64,000 nt of DNA from an uncultured Christensenella sp. (GTDB taxonomy: Bacteria > Bacillota > Clostridia > Christensenellales > Borkfalkiaceae), in contig CAJTUK010000002.1 in the NCBI GenBank assembly GCA_910579525.1, positions 62,001-126,000 on the forward strand, given 5' to 3'. Every line of letters starts with the position of its first letter. The stretch's first letter is position 1. Under the pieces are notes generated by a model. The model was not told the DNA's origin, made no database searches, and saw only the letters and a list, made by a program, of their open reading frames with translations. The position numbers were made by a program, and so were the translations under genes. Shown here one piece after another: positions 25,383-33,718 of the stretch.

Positions 25383-27245
25383 TCACTTTCTCATTGCAAG
25401 ATAAACCATCAAAACGGTCACGTCCGCGGGATTTACGCCGTAAATCCTGCCCGCCTGCCCCAAAGTAACGGGGCGAACGCGCTCTAACTTTTCACGCGCT
25501 TCCAGCCTCAAACCCTCTATTTTAGAATAATCTATGTCTTCGGGCAAAAGTTTTTCTTCCAGCTTTTTCGCCTTTTCTATCTGCGCGCGGCTCTTTAAAA
25601 GATATCCCTCGTATTTAACCGCCGTTTCCGCAGACTTTAAAACGTCCGCTTTTTCGCCTTTTAATATATCAAAGTGCGCGCGTATATCGTTCAGCTTCGC
25701 TCCGCGCCTTATAAGGTCGGCGTAAGTCACGCCCTGCGCCGAGCCGCATATCCCGTAACTTTTTATAAAATTTTCGGTAGCTTTTCCGTCCGCCCGAGAA
25801 TTGAGAACTTCAACGACTCTGTTATAGCTTTCAACCCGTTTTTCAAATTTTTCTTTGCGTTCCGCAGTCAAAAGGGGAGTGCCGTAAATTTTCGGCGTTA
25901 AGCGGAAGTCCGCCGTATCCTGCCGCAAATTGAGCGAATATTCCGCACGCGAGGTCATCATTCTGTACGGCTCTTCGGTTCCCTTTGTCACAAGGTCGTC
26001 GATAAGCACGCCTATATAAGCCTCGTCGCGCCCCAAAATAAGGGGGGGCTTTTTCATTATTTTAAACGCCGCGTTGATTCCCGCCATCAGTCCCTGCGCG
26101 GCGGCTTCCTCGTAGCCGGAAGTTCCGTTAATCTGCCCCGCCGTGTAAATCCCTTCCGTTTTTTTGAATTCCAGCGTCGGCAAAACGTCCAGCGTGTCTA
26201 TGCAGTCGTATTCTATTGCGTAAGCGTAGCGCATTATCTCGCAGTTTTCAAGCCCTTCAACCGAGCGGTACATTTCCCTCTGTACGTCGTGCGGCATAGA
26301 GGAAGACATACCCTGAACGTAAATTTCGTTCGTGTCCGCGCCTTCGGGCTCCAAAAAAATCTGGTGTCGCTCCTTGTCGGCAAACCGCACGACCTTTGTC
26401 TCTATAGAGGGGCAATATCTCGGTCCTGCCGACTTTATGTCGCCGTTATAAAGGGGGGAGCGGTCAAGGTTTCCCAAAATTATTTCGTGCGTGGTTTTGT
26501 TGGTGTAAGTCACAAAACAGTCGCGCGTGTTTTCGGGCTGAACGTCGTTTAAAAATGAGAAAGGGGTAACGCCCTCTTCGCCGCCCTGTTTAAGGCACGC
26601 TTCAAAGTTTACCGTTCTGCCGTCGAGCCTTGCGGGAGTGCCCGTCTTGAACCTGCGCACGTTAAAACCCAGCTTAACAAGGCTTTTCGTTAGTTTGTTC
26701 GCGGGCGCAAATCCGTTCGGTCCGCTCTTTTGGCGGTGTCCGCCCGTAACCGTTTCCGCGTTCAGATAAACGCCCGCGGCTATAATCACGGCTTTCGCTC
26801 TTATAATTCCGCCGTACGCCGTGCGGATTCCGCATACTTTACCGTTTTTGGTCAATATCTTTTCGCACTCGCCCTGAATAATTCTCAAATTCGGGGTATT
26901 TTCCAAAGTGCGCTTCATTTCCGCGTGATACGCGTTTTTATCGCATTGACAGCGTAGCGACTGAACGGCTTCGCCCTTACCCTCGTTCAGCATTCTTATC
27001 TGCAATGCTGTCTTGTCCGCGTTTATTCCCATTTCGCCGCCCAGCGCGTCTATCTCTTTTACAAGGTGCCCCTTCGCCGTGCCGCCTATGGAAGGATTGC
27101 ACGCCAAAAAGGCTATGCCGTCGAGGTTGAGCGTGAGCATTGCCGTTTTCATACCCAGCCGCGCCGAAGCGAGAGCGGCTTCACAGCCCGCGTGTCCCGC
27201 GCCGATTACGGCTATATCGAATTGTCCTTCTTCAAACGTCACCAT
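25383..27245 (-). CDS. mnmG: tRNA uridine-5-carboxymethylaminomethyl modification enzyme MnmG
   Basis: MnmG (GidA), with MnmE, adds the cmnm5 group to U34 of tRNAs. The 620-residue FAD protein has the dinucleotide motif GAGHAGCEAALASARLG near the N-terminus, ACNPSIGGTAKGHLV, KTGTPARLD and the C-terminal helical domain with VTLGQAGRIYGVNPAD. I choose the ATG at 27245; a TTG three codons upstream is equally possible. It follows dnaA by about 40 bases holding a small GAAA-loop hairpin, and mnmE is not nearby. Confidence 0.95.
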   Translation of the reverse strand: MVTFEEGQFDIAVIGAGHAGCEAALASARLGMKTAMLTLNLDGIAFLACNPSIGGTAKGHLVKEIDALGGEMGINADKTALQIRMLNEGKGEAVQSLRCQCDKNAYHAEMKRTLENTPNLRIIQGECEKILTKNGKVCGIRTAYGGIIRAKAVIIAAGVYLNAETVTGGHRQKSGPNGFAPANKLTKSLVKLGFNVRRFKTGTPARLDGRTVNFEACLKQGGEEGVTPFSFLNDVQPENTRDCFVTYTNKTTHEIILGNLDRSPLYNGDIKSAGPRYCPSIETKVVRFADKERHQIFLEPEGADTNEIYVQGMSSSMPHDVQREMYRSVEGLENCEIMRYAYAIEYDCIDTLDVLPTLEFKKTEGIYTAGQINGTSGYEEAAAQGLMAGINAAFKIMKKPPLILGRDEAYIGVLIDDLVTKGTEEPYRMMTSRAEYSLNLRQDTADFRLTPKIYGTPLLTAERKEKFEKRVESYNRVVEVLNSRADGKATENFIKSYGICGSAQGVTYADLIRRGAKLNDIRAHFDILKGEKADVLKSAETAVKYEGYLLKSRAQIEKAKKLEEKLLPEDIDYSKIEGLRLEAREKLERVRPVTLGQAGRIYGVNPADVTVLMVYLAMRK

Positions 27246-27285
27246 CTGTTCCAATCAAGCGTAACGGCGTTTCCGCCGCGTCAAA

Positions 27286-28635
27286 CTACTTTTTAAGTAT
27301 AACGTTCTTTATATCGTCAACGTCCTTTGCAATCTTGTCGTTCACGCGGCACATCTCTTCAACCTTATCGCGCGAATATAAAATAGTGGTGTGATCGCGC
27401 CCGCCCAGCTCTTTTCCTATGGAAATAAGCGGCAGAGTTAAAAGCTCGCACATAAGGTAACAGCATATCTGCCTCGGAATAACAATCTCCTTTTTCTTGC
27501 TCTTTCCCGTCAAATCGTTTTTATTCAAACGGTAATAGCCCGCAACCGCGCCTATTATCGCCTGCGGAGTAATTTCTTCCTTGCCGTTTTCCGAAACGGC
27601 TTCCGAAAGCGCGCTTCTCGCCAAAGATATGGAAATAGGCTCTTCATGCAGTTTAGACGCGAATATAACTTTCGTCAGCCTGCCTTCCAGCGTTCTCACG
27701 TCGTCGCCCGAATCCTGCGCCAAAAAAGTAAGCACGTCGTCGGGCACAAGGCACTTCTTTTCTAACGCCTTTCTCTTCAAAATCGCAATTTTCGTCTCGA
27801 AGTTGGGGGGGAGTATATCGAACAGCAACCCGCCGGAAAAGCGCGTGCGCAGTCTCTCTTCCAAAAGAGTGAGCTCCTTTGGAGGGTGGTCTGAAGATAT
27901 TACTATTTGCTTGCCCTTCGCAACCAGCTCGTTAAACGTATGGAAAAACTCTTCCTGAACGGCTTTTTTCTTTTCTATGAACTGAATATCGTCTATAATC
28001 AGCACGTCCGCGCTGCGGTAATGCTGGCGCAGCCTGTTGCCCTTGTCGCGGGCGTCGGGTCCGCGGTTTGTGAACATATTGTCTATAATATCGTTTGTAA
28101 ACTGCTCGCTCGTAACGTATATTACTTTCAACTCGGGCTTTTCCGCGGTAATCTTGTTTGCAATCGCCTGCATAAGGTGCGTTTTACCCAAACCGGTGCC
28201 GCCGTAAATGAAAAGGGGGTTATACGTCCCCGCGGGGTCGTTTGCTACCGAAAGCGCCGCCGCGTGCACAAACTCGTTGTTTTTTCCCACTACAAAGCTG
28301 TCGAACGTATACTTTTTATCAAGATTGTTCGGCGCGTCGAAATATTCTTCCGCGGGCGCGTTATATGCAAAGCCGTCGCCGCCCTCGACTTTCAAACGGA
28401 AGTCCGAAATACCTACGTCGGCTTTGATTATGGATTCGCGCATCTTTTCCGCGAGCGTGCCCGTAATGAATTTGGCAAAAGTTTCCGTCGGCGTTTCAAG
28501 CACTATGAACCGCCCGTCTATATCCACGGGAGTAAGGTTTTCGATATAAGTCGAAAAGTAGATGTGCGAAATTGTCTCGCGCATCTTTTCTTTAATCGGG
28601 TTATAAATAAAGTCGAAGTTGCCTTTTTCTGCCAT
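27286..28635 (-). CDS. dnaA: Chromosomal replication initiator protein DnaA
   Basis: DnaA binds DnaA boxes and opens oriC. The 449-residue protein has the four usual domains: an N-terminal oligomerisation part, a linker, the AAA+ domain with GGTGLGKTHLMQAI and VLIIDDIQFIEKK, and the C-terminal DNA-binding domain with GGRDHTTILYSRDKVE. It is transcribed away from recF; the divergent gap holds a palindrome but no recognisable TTATCCACA boxes. The dnaN gene usually beside it is absent. It sits directly upstream of mnmG on the same strand. Confidence 0.97.
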   Translation of the reverse strand: MAEKGNFDFIYNPIKEKMRETISHIYFSTYIENLTPVDIDGRFIVLETPTETFAKFITGTLAEKMRESIIKADVGISDFRLKVEGGDGFAYNAPAEEYFDAPNNLDKKYTFDSFVVGKNNEFVHAAALSVANDPAGTYNPLFIYGGTGLGKTHLMQAIANKITAEKPELKVIYVTSEQFTNDIIDNMFTNRGPDARDKGNRLRQHYRSADVLIIDDIQFIEKKKAVQEEFFHTFNELVAKGKQIVISSDHPPKELTLLEERLRTRFSGGLLFDILPPNFETKIAILKRKALEKKCLVPDDVLTFLAQDSGDDVRTLEGRLTKVIFASKLHEEPISISLARSALSEAVSENGKEEITPQAIIGAVAGYYRLNKNDLTGKSKKKEIVIPRQICCYLMCELLTLPLISIGKELGGRDHTTILYSRDKVEEMCRVNDKIAKDVDDIKNVILKK

Positions 28636-28652
28636 TTTCAGCTCTTAATCCT

Positions 28653-28680
28653 TTGAAATTTCAAAAATTTTTGCTATAAT
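28653..28680 (+). promoter_or_regulatory. Promoter of recF
   Basis: TTGAAA (28653-28658), 16 bases and TATAAT (28675-28680) with TGC in front as an extended -10. It points toward recF and would give a leader of about 65 bases that contains the 28692 palindrome. Confidence 0.65.
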
Positions 28681-28691
28681 AGTAAGTGTAA

Positions 28692-28711
28692 ATAATTGTA
28701 AACACAATTAT
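28692..28711. promoter_or_regulatory. Perfect palindrome in the dnaA-recF gap
   Basis: ATAATTGT and ACAATTAT are perfectly complementary around AAAC. The site lies between the recF promoter and the gene, and upstream of dnaA on the other strand, so it could be an operator for both or a small RNA hairpin. It does not match the DnaA box. Confidence 0.45.
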
Positions 28712-28751
28712 AATACAAAAACCGTTTAAAATAAAGTGTTTTGACCGAAAA

Positions 28752-29837
28752 ATGTATATAAAAAATCTGATTTTGAAAAATTACAGAAATTATACCGACG
28801 AGCGCGTTGAATTCAAAGACGGGCTCAATGTCGTTTTCGGCAGAAACGCGCAGGGCAAAACCAACTGCGCGGAGGCGGTTTTTTATCTCTGCACCGGCGT
28901 TTCGCCTAGGAGCCGCAGGGACAAACAGCTCATAAAACACGGAGCCGAATTCGCCGAAATCTCCGCGGAGGCGGAGGGGCGTTACGGCAAAATGGAAATT
29001 TACGCAAAGATTTGCGAAAACGGCAGGGAATTCAGGCTCAACGGCAACAAGATAACCCGAACGGCGGATATTTTGGGCAACCTCTTTTCGGTGTTTTTCT
29101 CTCCGCAGGAGCTTCGGCTTATTCAGGACGGACCCGACGAGCGCAGGCGGTTTTTAAACGTTTCTATTTCCCAGCTTTCCCGCCCGTACTATATCGCTCT
29201 TCAACGTTACAACAAGGTTTTGGAACAGCGCAACAATCTTTTGAAAAATCGCGACCTCGATACCGTTTACGCGACTCTCCCCGTGTGGGACGCCCAGCTG
29301 TGCAAGTACGCCGCGGCAGTTGCATACAAGCGCGCCGATTATATAAAAATGCTCGCCCCGCTTGCCGCCGAAGCCCATAATTTTTTAACCGACGGCGGCG
29401 AAGAACTCAAAATTTCACCCGAAAAAAGGTACAAGGGCGAAGAAGCCGAGCTCGAAAAAAAGCTCTTTGACGAACTTTCAAACAACTACGACCGCGATAT
29501 CCGCCTCGGCTATACCGCAAGCGGGCCTCACCGCGACGATATCGATATAGAAATCAACGGCACCGACGCCAAAACTTACGCCTCGCAGGGTCAAACGCGC
29601 ACAGCCGCGCTTTCTATAAAACTTGCCGAAGTCGAAATTTTCAAAACTCTTTCGGGCGAATATCCCGTGTTTATTCTCGACGACGTCATGAGCGAACTCG
29701 ACCTTCCCCGCCGAAAAAAACTCGTCGAACGCACTTCGGGCTTGCAAACGGTGCTCACGTGCACGCACGCGGAAAGAGTGCTCTACGGCAGAGAAACAAA
29801 CAAAATAAAAATAGAGGGGGGAGCGGTAAAGAGATGA
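28752..29837 (+). CDS. recF: DNA replication and repair protein RecF
   Basis: RecF is an SMC-like ATPase that helps load RecA at gaps with RecO and RecR. The 361-residue protein has LKNYRNYTDERVEF, Walker A GRNAQGKTN near residue 30, the RecF blocks FSPQELRLIQDGPDERRRFLN and SGPHRDDI, and Walker B FILDDVMSELD with the D-loop. It is full length. It is divergent from dnaA, without dnaN between them. Its stop overlaps the next start as ATGA. Confidence 0.95.
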   Translation: MYIKNLILKNYRNYTDERVEFKDGLNVVFGRNAQGKTNCAEAVFYLCTGVSPRSRRDKQLIKHGAEFAEISAEAEGRYGKMEIYAKICENGREFRLNGNKITRTADILGNLFSVFFSPQELRLIQDGPDERRRFLNVSISQLSRPYYIALQRYNKVLEQRNNLLKNRDLDTVYATLPVWDAQLCKYAAAVAYKRADYIKMLAPLAAEAHNFLTDGGEELKISPEKRYKGEEAELEKKLFDELSNNYDRDIRLGYTASGPHRDDIDIEINGTDAKTYASQGQTRTAALSIKLAEVEIFKTLSGEYPVFILDDVMSELDLPRRKKLVERTSGLQTVLTCTHAERVLYGRETNKIKIEGGAVKR

Positions 29838-30664
29838 GAGCCGACCTCCATATCCACACTTATTATTCCGACGGGGCTCTGTCTCCCGCCGAAGTCGTCG
29901 CCGAGGCAAATAAAAACGGCGTCGAGCTTATCGCCGTCACCGATCACGACTGTATGCCCGCCTGCAAAGAACTTCCCGCGCTGTGCTCCGCCGCGGGAAT
30001 AAATTTCGTAAACGGGTTAGAGGTTTCGGCTTATCTGGGCGGCGTCAAAATCCACACTCTCGGCTATAACGTAAACGTAGAAAATCCCGATTTCAAAAAT
30101 TTTTTAAAAGAACTCCGCCTCGGTTCGTATAAACGGGGGGAGGATATAATAAACAAGCTCAACAAAAACGGAGTCAAAATCACGCTCGAAGAGGTAACCT
30201 CGCGGCTCAAAAGTCCGCTCTCGCCCGTGCATACTATGCACTTTGCCTTTGCGTGCGCCGCCAAAGGTTATTGCGGCGGCAATCCGTTCGAATTCTTCAA
30301 AAATTACCTTGCCTGGGGCAAGTGCGGTTTTTCCGATATCTGCCGCCCGTCGCCGTTTGAGGCGGTGGAAATTATTTCCGCGGCGGGCGGGTTTTCTTCT
30401 CTCGCGCACCCCGCAAGGATAGATATGCCGCAATCGGATCTTATAAAACTTATAGAAAATATGAAAGCGTGCGGTCTGGGCGGGATAGAAGCCGTTTATA
30501 CTACGCATACTGTAACCGAAACGGCATACTATAAGGAGACGGCAAAAACTTTTTCGCTGGAAGTTACGGGGGGTTCCGACGTGCACCGTATCGGCGGCTC
30601 GCGGGAAATAGGTCGACCTGTTTTCCGTGCGGAAGGAGTTCTTGCAAAAAAACTCGGATTTTGA
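29834..30664 (+). CDS. PHP-domain phosphoesterase
   Basis: A 276-residue metal-dependent phosphoesterase of the PHP family (YciV/RnmA-like, related to the histidinol phosphatase and polymerase PHP domains). Metal ligands visible are HIHTYYSDG near residue 6, VTDHD near 38, NGLEVSAY, SLAHPARI and GGSDVHRIG. RnmA-type members degrade 5' ends of short RNAs or hydrolyse pAp; I cannot tell the substrate here. The ATG at 29834 overlaps the recF stop, and the VanW gene overlaps its end, so the three form one transcript. Confidence 0.88.
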   Translation: MRADLHIHTYYSDGALSPAEVVAEANKNGVELIAVTDHDCMPACKELPALCSAAGINFVNGLEVSAYLGGVKIHTLGYNVNVENPDFKNFLKELRLGSYKRGEDIINKLNKNGVKITLEEVTSRLKSPLSPVHTMHFAFACAAKGYCGGNPFEFFKNYLAWGKCGFSDICRPSPFEAVEIISAAGGFSSLAHPARIDMPQSDLIKLIENMKACGLGGIEAVYTTHTVTETAYYKETAKTFSLEVTGGSDVHRIGGSREIGRPVFRAEGVLAKKLGF

Positions 30665-31953
30665 AAAATAAATTTTTTAAATTAAAACTGCTTATATCTG
30701 TGCTCGCTCTTTCGGCGGGCATAATTTTTTTACTTTGCGGATTTACCGTTACCGTGCCGCGCGGGGTCACCGTCAACGGCAAAAACGTGGGCGGAATGCC
30801 GGTTTCTCAAGCGGCGCGCGCCGTGCGTGAAGATATAGAAAAGGAGTTAAAAACAAAAACTCTCAAAATAACGGGTCAAGAAGTTTACACCTTCGCTTAT
30901 CCCGAAATAAACTATAAAGACAACCTGTTCACACTGCTTAAAAACGCTGAAAGGGGCGAGAGGTTAGAGCCTCAAATCACGTACTATCTGTGCGGCGTAA
31001 AAGAGATTGCCTCCGCAATATGCTTCAACGAACGGCTTGAAAAGGTAGAACCTTACGCCGTGTTCAACTCAACGGGCGAACCTTTTACTTATTTCGAGGG
31101 CAACGACGGGCGCGAAGTCAACTCAACCGGACTCATAGCGGATATAGAGGAGTCGTTAAACGGCGGTTTCGAGCCCGTAACCGTAACATATGTCGGGGTC
31201 AAGCGCAAAGAGACTCTCGAAAACGTCAAAAAACGCACGCAAAAACTTTCGTCTTTCACAACCTATTTCGACGGTTCCAATCTCACCCGCGTAAGCAATA
31301 TCCGCCTCGCCGCTTCTAAAATAAGCGGAACGGTTTTAGACGGAGGTAAAACGCTTTCGTTCAATAATACAGTGGGGGCAAGAACAAAAGCCCGCGGTTT
31401 TCTGCCCGCAAAAATAATAGAAAACGGCGAGTTTGTCGAGGGCGTCGGCGGCGGCGTGTGTCAGGTCAGCACCACGCTTTATAACTGCGCTCTTCTCGCG
31501 GGATTCAATATAGAGGAATATCATCCGCATTCTCTTGCCGTCAGCTACGTTCCGCCCTCGCGCGACGCTATGGTCAGCGGTTCGTCGTGCGACTTAAAAA
31601 TAAAAAACAATTCCGATTGCCCCGCATATATACGTGCTTTAACGGGCAAAAACTTCGTCACGTTCGAAATTTACGGGCTGCACGGCGGGGCAAGTTATTC
31701 GCTTTCGTCGGAGGTCACCGGCAGTCTCCCCGCGCCCAAAGAGGAGTGCGACAGCCCCGAAAAGGCGCGCGCAGGCAAAGACGGACTCACCTCGCAGGGG
31801 TATTTGACGATAACGCGCGGGGGCTTCGAAAAAAGGGTGCTCTTGCGTAAAGACAAATATCAGCCCGTTAAGGGACTCGTCTATAACGGGGAAGAAGAGC
31901 AAAATCCGCCTTCGGACGAGGGCGAAACGTCAGAGTCGCCGCCCCAAAATTAA
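30661..31953 (+). CDS. VanW-family cell-wall protein
   Basis: A 430-residue exported protein. One N-terminal helix (LLISVLALSAGIIFLLCGF) anchors it; then comes a peptidoglycan-binding-like region (about 40-190) and the VanW domain (about 215-350) with LSFNNTVGARTKARGF, EGVGGGVCQVSTTLYN and YHPHSLAVSYVPPSRDAMV. Those blocks occur in the VanW and YoaR families; VanW is an accessory vancomycin-cluster protein of unclear function, so no resistance is implied. The tail is Glu-, Ser- and Pro-rich. The start is TTG, overlapping the stop of the PHP gene as TTGA. Confidence 0.88.
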   Translation: MKNKFFKLKLLISVLALSAGIIFLLCGFTVTVPRGVTVNGKNVGGMPVSQAARAVREDIEKELKTKTLKITGQEVYTFAYPEINYKDNLFTLLKNAERGERLEPQITYYLCGVKEIASAICFNERLEKVEPYAVFNSTGEPFTYFEGNDGREVNSTGLIADIEESLNGGFEPVTVTYVGVKRKETLENVKKRTQKLSSFTTYFDGSNLTRVSNIRLAASKISGTVLDGGKTLSFNNTVGARTKARGFLPAKIIENGEFVEGVGGGVCQVSTTLYNCALLAGFNIEEYHPHSLAVSYVPPSRDAMVSGSSCDLKIKNNSDCPAYIRALTGKNFVTFEIYGLHGGASYSLSSEVTGSLPAPKEECDSPEKARAGKDGLTSQGYLTITRGGFEKRVLLRKDKYQPVKGLVYNGEEEQNPPSDEGETSESPPQN

Positions 31954-31966
31954 CGCGCTCAAATAT

Positions 31967-31995
31967 TTGTGTTTTTTCACGGATTATGTTATAAT
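31967..31995 (+). promoter_or_regulatory. SigmaA promoter of plsX-rnc
   Basis: TTGTGT (31967-31972), 17 bases and TATAAT (31990-31995), 35 bases before the plsX ATG. Confidence 0.6.
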
Positions 31996-32030
31996 GTTAA
32001 GGATATTTTTTAAAACCGCAAGGTGGTGTT

Positions 32031-33065
32031 ATGATTAAAATACTCGTTGACGCAATGGGCGGAGACAACGCGCCCGCCGCACCCGTCGAAGGGAGCGTGC
32101 GCGCTCTTAATAACGACAAGGAACTTTATCTCGTTTTAACGGGTAAAAAAGACGCGGTAGAAGCCGAACTTTCAAAATACGACTACGACAAAACCCGTCT
32201 CGAAGTCGTCGACTGTCCCGACGTGATAGATATGAACGATATCCCCACCGAAGCAGTCAAAAAGAAGGGTGCTTCTCTTATCGCGGGATTCTGGAAACTC
32301 AAAAAAGAAGACGACCTCTGCGCCCTCGTAACCGCAGGCTCCACCGGTGCGACTATAGTCGGCGCCCAGCTCATTTTAGGCAGAATAAGAGGCGTGCGCC
32401 GTCCCGCGCTTTGCCCCGCCATACCCAATACGCGCGGCGGAGTTACGCTTCTTTGCGACTGCGGCGCAAACGCCGAGTGCAAGCCCGTAATGCTTTGTCA
32501 GTTCGCCGTTCTCGCCTCCGCGTATGCCGAGGCGGGCTTTAAAATTCAAAATCCCAAAGTCGGGCTGCTTTCCAACGGAACAGAAGAGCACAAGGGCGAC
32601 CCTCTGCATCAACAAACTTATTCCAGTCTTAAAAAAATACCCGATATAAATTTTATCGGCAATATCGAAGGCAGAGACGTTATGTTAGGCGACTGCGATA
32701 TCGCGGTAGCCGACGGGTTTTCCGGAAATATCGCGCTCAAATCCATGGAAGGTTGCGGCAAGCTCGTTACCAACACTATGAAAAAAGAGTTCTCCGCCAC
32801 GCTTTCCTCTAAAATAGGCTACCTGTTTTTGCGCAAAGCAATAAAGAAAATGCGCGCGAAACTCGATTTCGAAAAGTACGGCGGCGCGCTCCTTTTGGGA
32901 CTCAAAAAAGTCGTAATAAAGAGTCACGGTTCGTCTAAATCCGGCACAATACAGGCTTCTATAGAAAACGCGGCCTCCATCTACCGCGCAGGTCTGATTC
33001 CCGCAATAGAAAAAAAGCTCGAAGCAATCGATTTCGACGCGCTCGTTCCGGCGGAGAACGACTGA
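32031..33065 (+). CDS. plsX: Phosphate acyltransferase PlsX
   Basis: PlsX converts acyl-ACP to acyl phosphate, the first step of phospholipid synthesis in Gram-positive bacteria. The 344-residue protein opens with the family block ILVDAMGGDNAPAAPVEGSV, has AGSTGATIVGAQLILGRI, LLSNGTEEHKGD and NIEGRDVMLGDCDIAVADGF. AAGGTGGTG precedes the ATG. Its stop overlaps the rnc start (TGATGG). The acpP gene often found between plsX and rnc is missing here. Confidence 0.96.
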   Translation: MIKILVDAMGGDNAPAAPVEGSVRALNNDKELYLVLTGKKDAVEAELSKYDYDKTRLEVVDCPDVIDMNDIPTEAVKKKGASLIAGFWKLKKEDDLCALVTAGSTGATIVGAQLILGRIRGVRRPALCPAIPNTRGGVTLLCDCGANAECKPVMLCQFAVLASAYAEAGFKIQNPKVGLLSNGTEEHKGDPLHQQTYSSLKKIPDINFIGNIEGRDVMLGDCDIAVADGFSGNIALKSMEGCGKLVTNTMKKEFSATLSSKIGYLFLRKAIKKMRAKLDFEKYGGALLLGLKKVVIKSHGSSKSGTIQASIENAASIYRAGLIPAIEKKLEAIDFDALVPAEND

Positions 33066-33691
33066 TGGATATCCTCGCGGCGGAAAGGCGCATCGGTTAC
33101 AAATTCAAAAATAAAAACCTGCTAAAACGCGCTTTTACTCTCGCCTCGTTCGATGCCGAAAGCAACAACGAAGCGCTGGAATTTTTCGGCGACGCCGTTC
33201 TGGAATTCATCGTTTCGGAGAGCATATTTTCAGTAGATGCAGACGAGGGCGAACTCACCGAAAGGCGCAAATCCCTCGTTTGCGACAAATCGCTCGAACG
33301 CGTTTCCAGATCGCTCGGGTTAGACAAGTTTCTTATAAAAGACGCAGGCGACACCCGCAACAAAAAGGCGGTGCCCTCCGTGTACGAGGCGGTTACCGCC
33401 GCGATCTACCTCGACGGCGGAATGGATAAGGCTAAAAAATTCGTTTTGCGCACACTCGATTTCGGTTTTCGCGCTACGGAAAAAAATTATAAAGGCGAAT
33501 TGCAAGAGGCGTTGCAAAAACGCGGTTGCGGTTGTCCTGAATATAAGGTGACGGACTGCGGAACCCCGCAAACCCCTAAATTCTTTGCAAAGGTCGTCGT
33601 AATGGGCAAAACGTTTACGGGCGAAGGCGGCAGTAAACAGCAAGCCGAACGTCAGGCCGCCAAAAACGCACTCGAAAGTTTATTCGGTTAA
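33065..33691 (+). CDS. rnc: Ribonuclease III
   Basis: RNase III cuts double-stranded RNA in rRNA and mRNA processing. The 208-residue protein has the catalytic block NEALEFFGDAVLEFI near residue 36 (Glu, Gly, Asp as in the ELEFLGDAVL consensus), the second acidic site in KAVPSVYEAVTAAIYLDGG, and a C-terminal double-stranded RNA-binding domain ending GSKQQAERQAAKNALESL. It is slightly shorter than the usual 220-230 residues. It overlaps plsX by one base and precedes smc, a conserved order. Confidence 0.95.
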   Translation: MDILAAERRIGYKFKNKNLLKRAFTLASFDAESNNEALEFFGDAVLEFIVSESIFSVDADEGELTERRKSLVCDKSLERVSRSLGLDKFLIKDAGDTRNKKAVPSVYEAVTAAIYLDGGMDKAKKFVLRTLDFGFRATEKNYKGELQEALQKRGCGCPEYKVTDCGTPQTPKFFAKVVVMGKTFTGEGGSKQQAERQAAKNALESLFG

Positions 33692-33718
33692 TGTTCTTTC
33701 TTTAAAAAACGGTAAAGT

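Noticed and set aside
28636..28751. Chromosome origin (DnaA boxes) in the dnaA-recF gap
   Set aside because: No copy of TTATCCACA or a close one-mismatch form was found on either strand; an origin here is not supported by sequence alone.
30661..31953. Vancomycin resistance gene
   Set aside because: The VanW-family domain is widespread in Bacillota without resistance; no VanA/VanB ligase, VanH or VanX is present.
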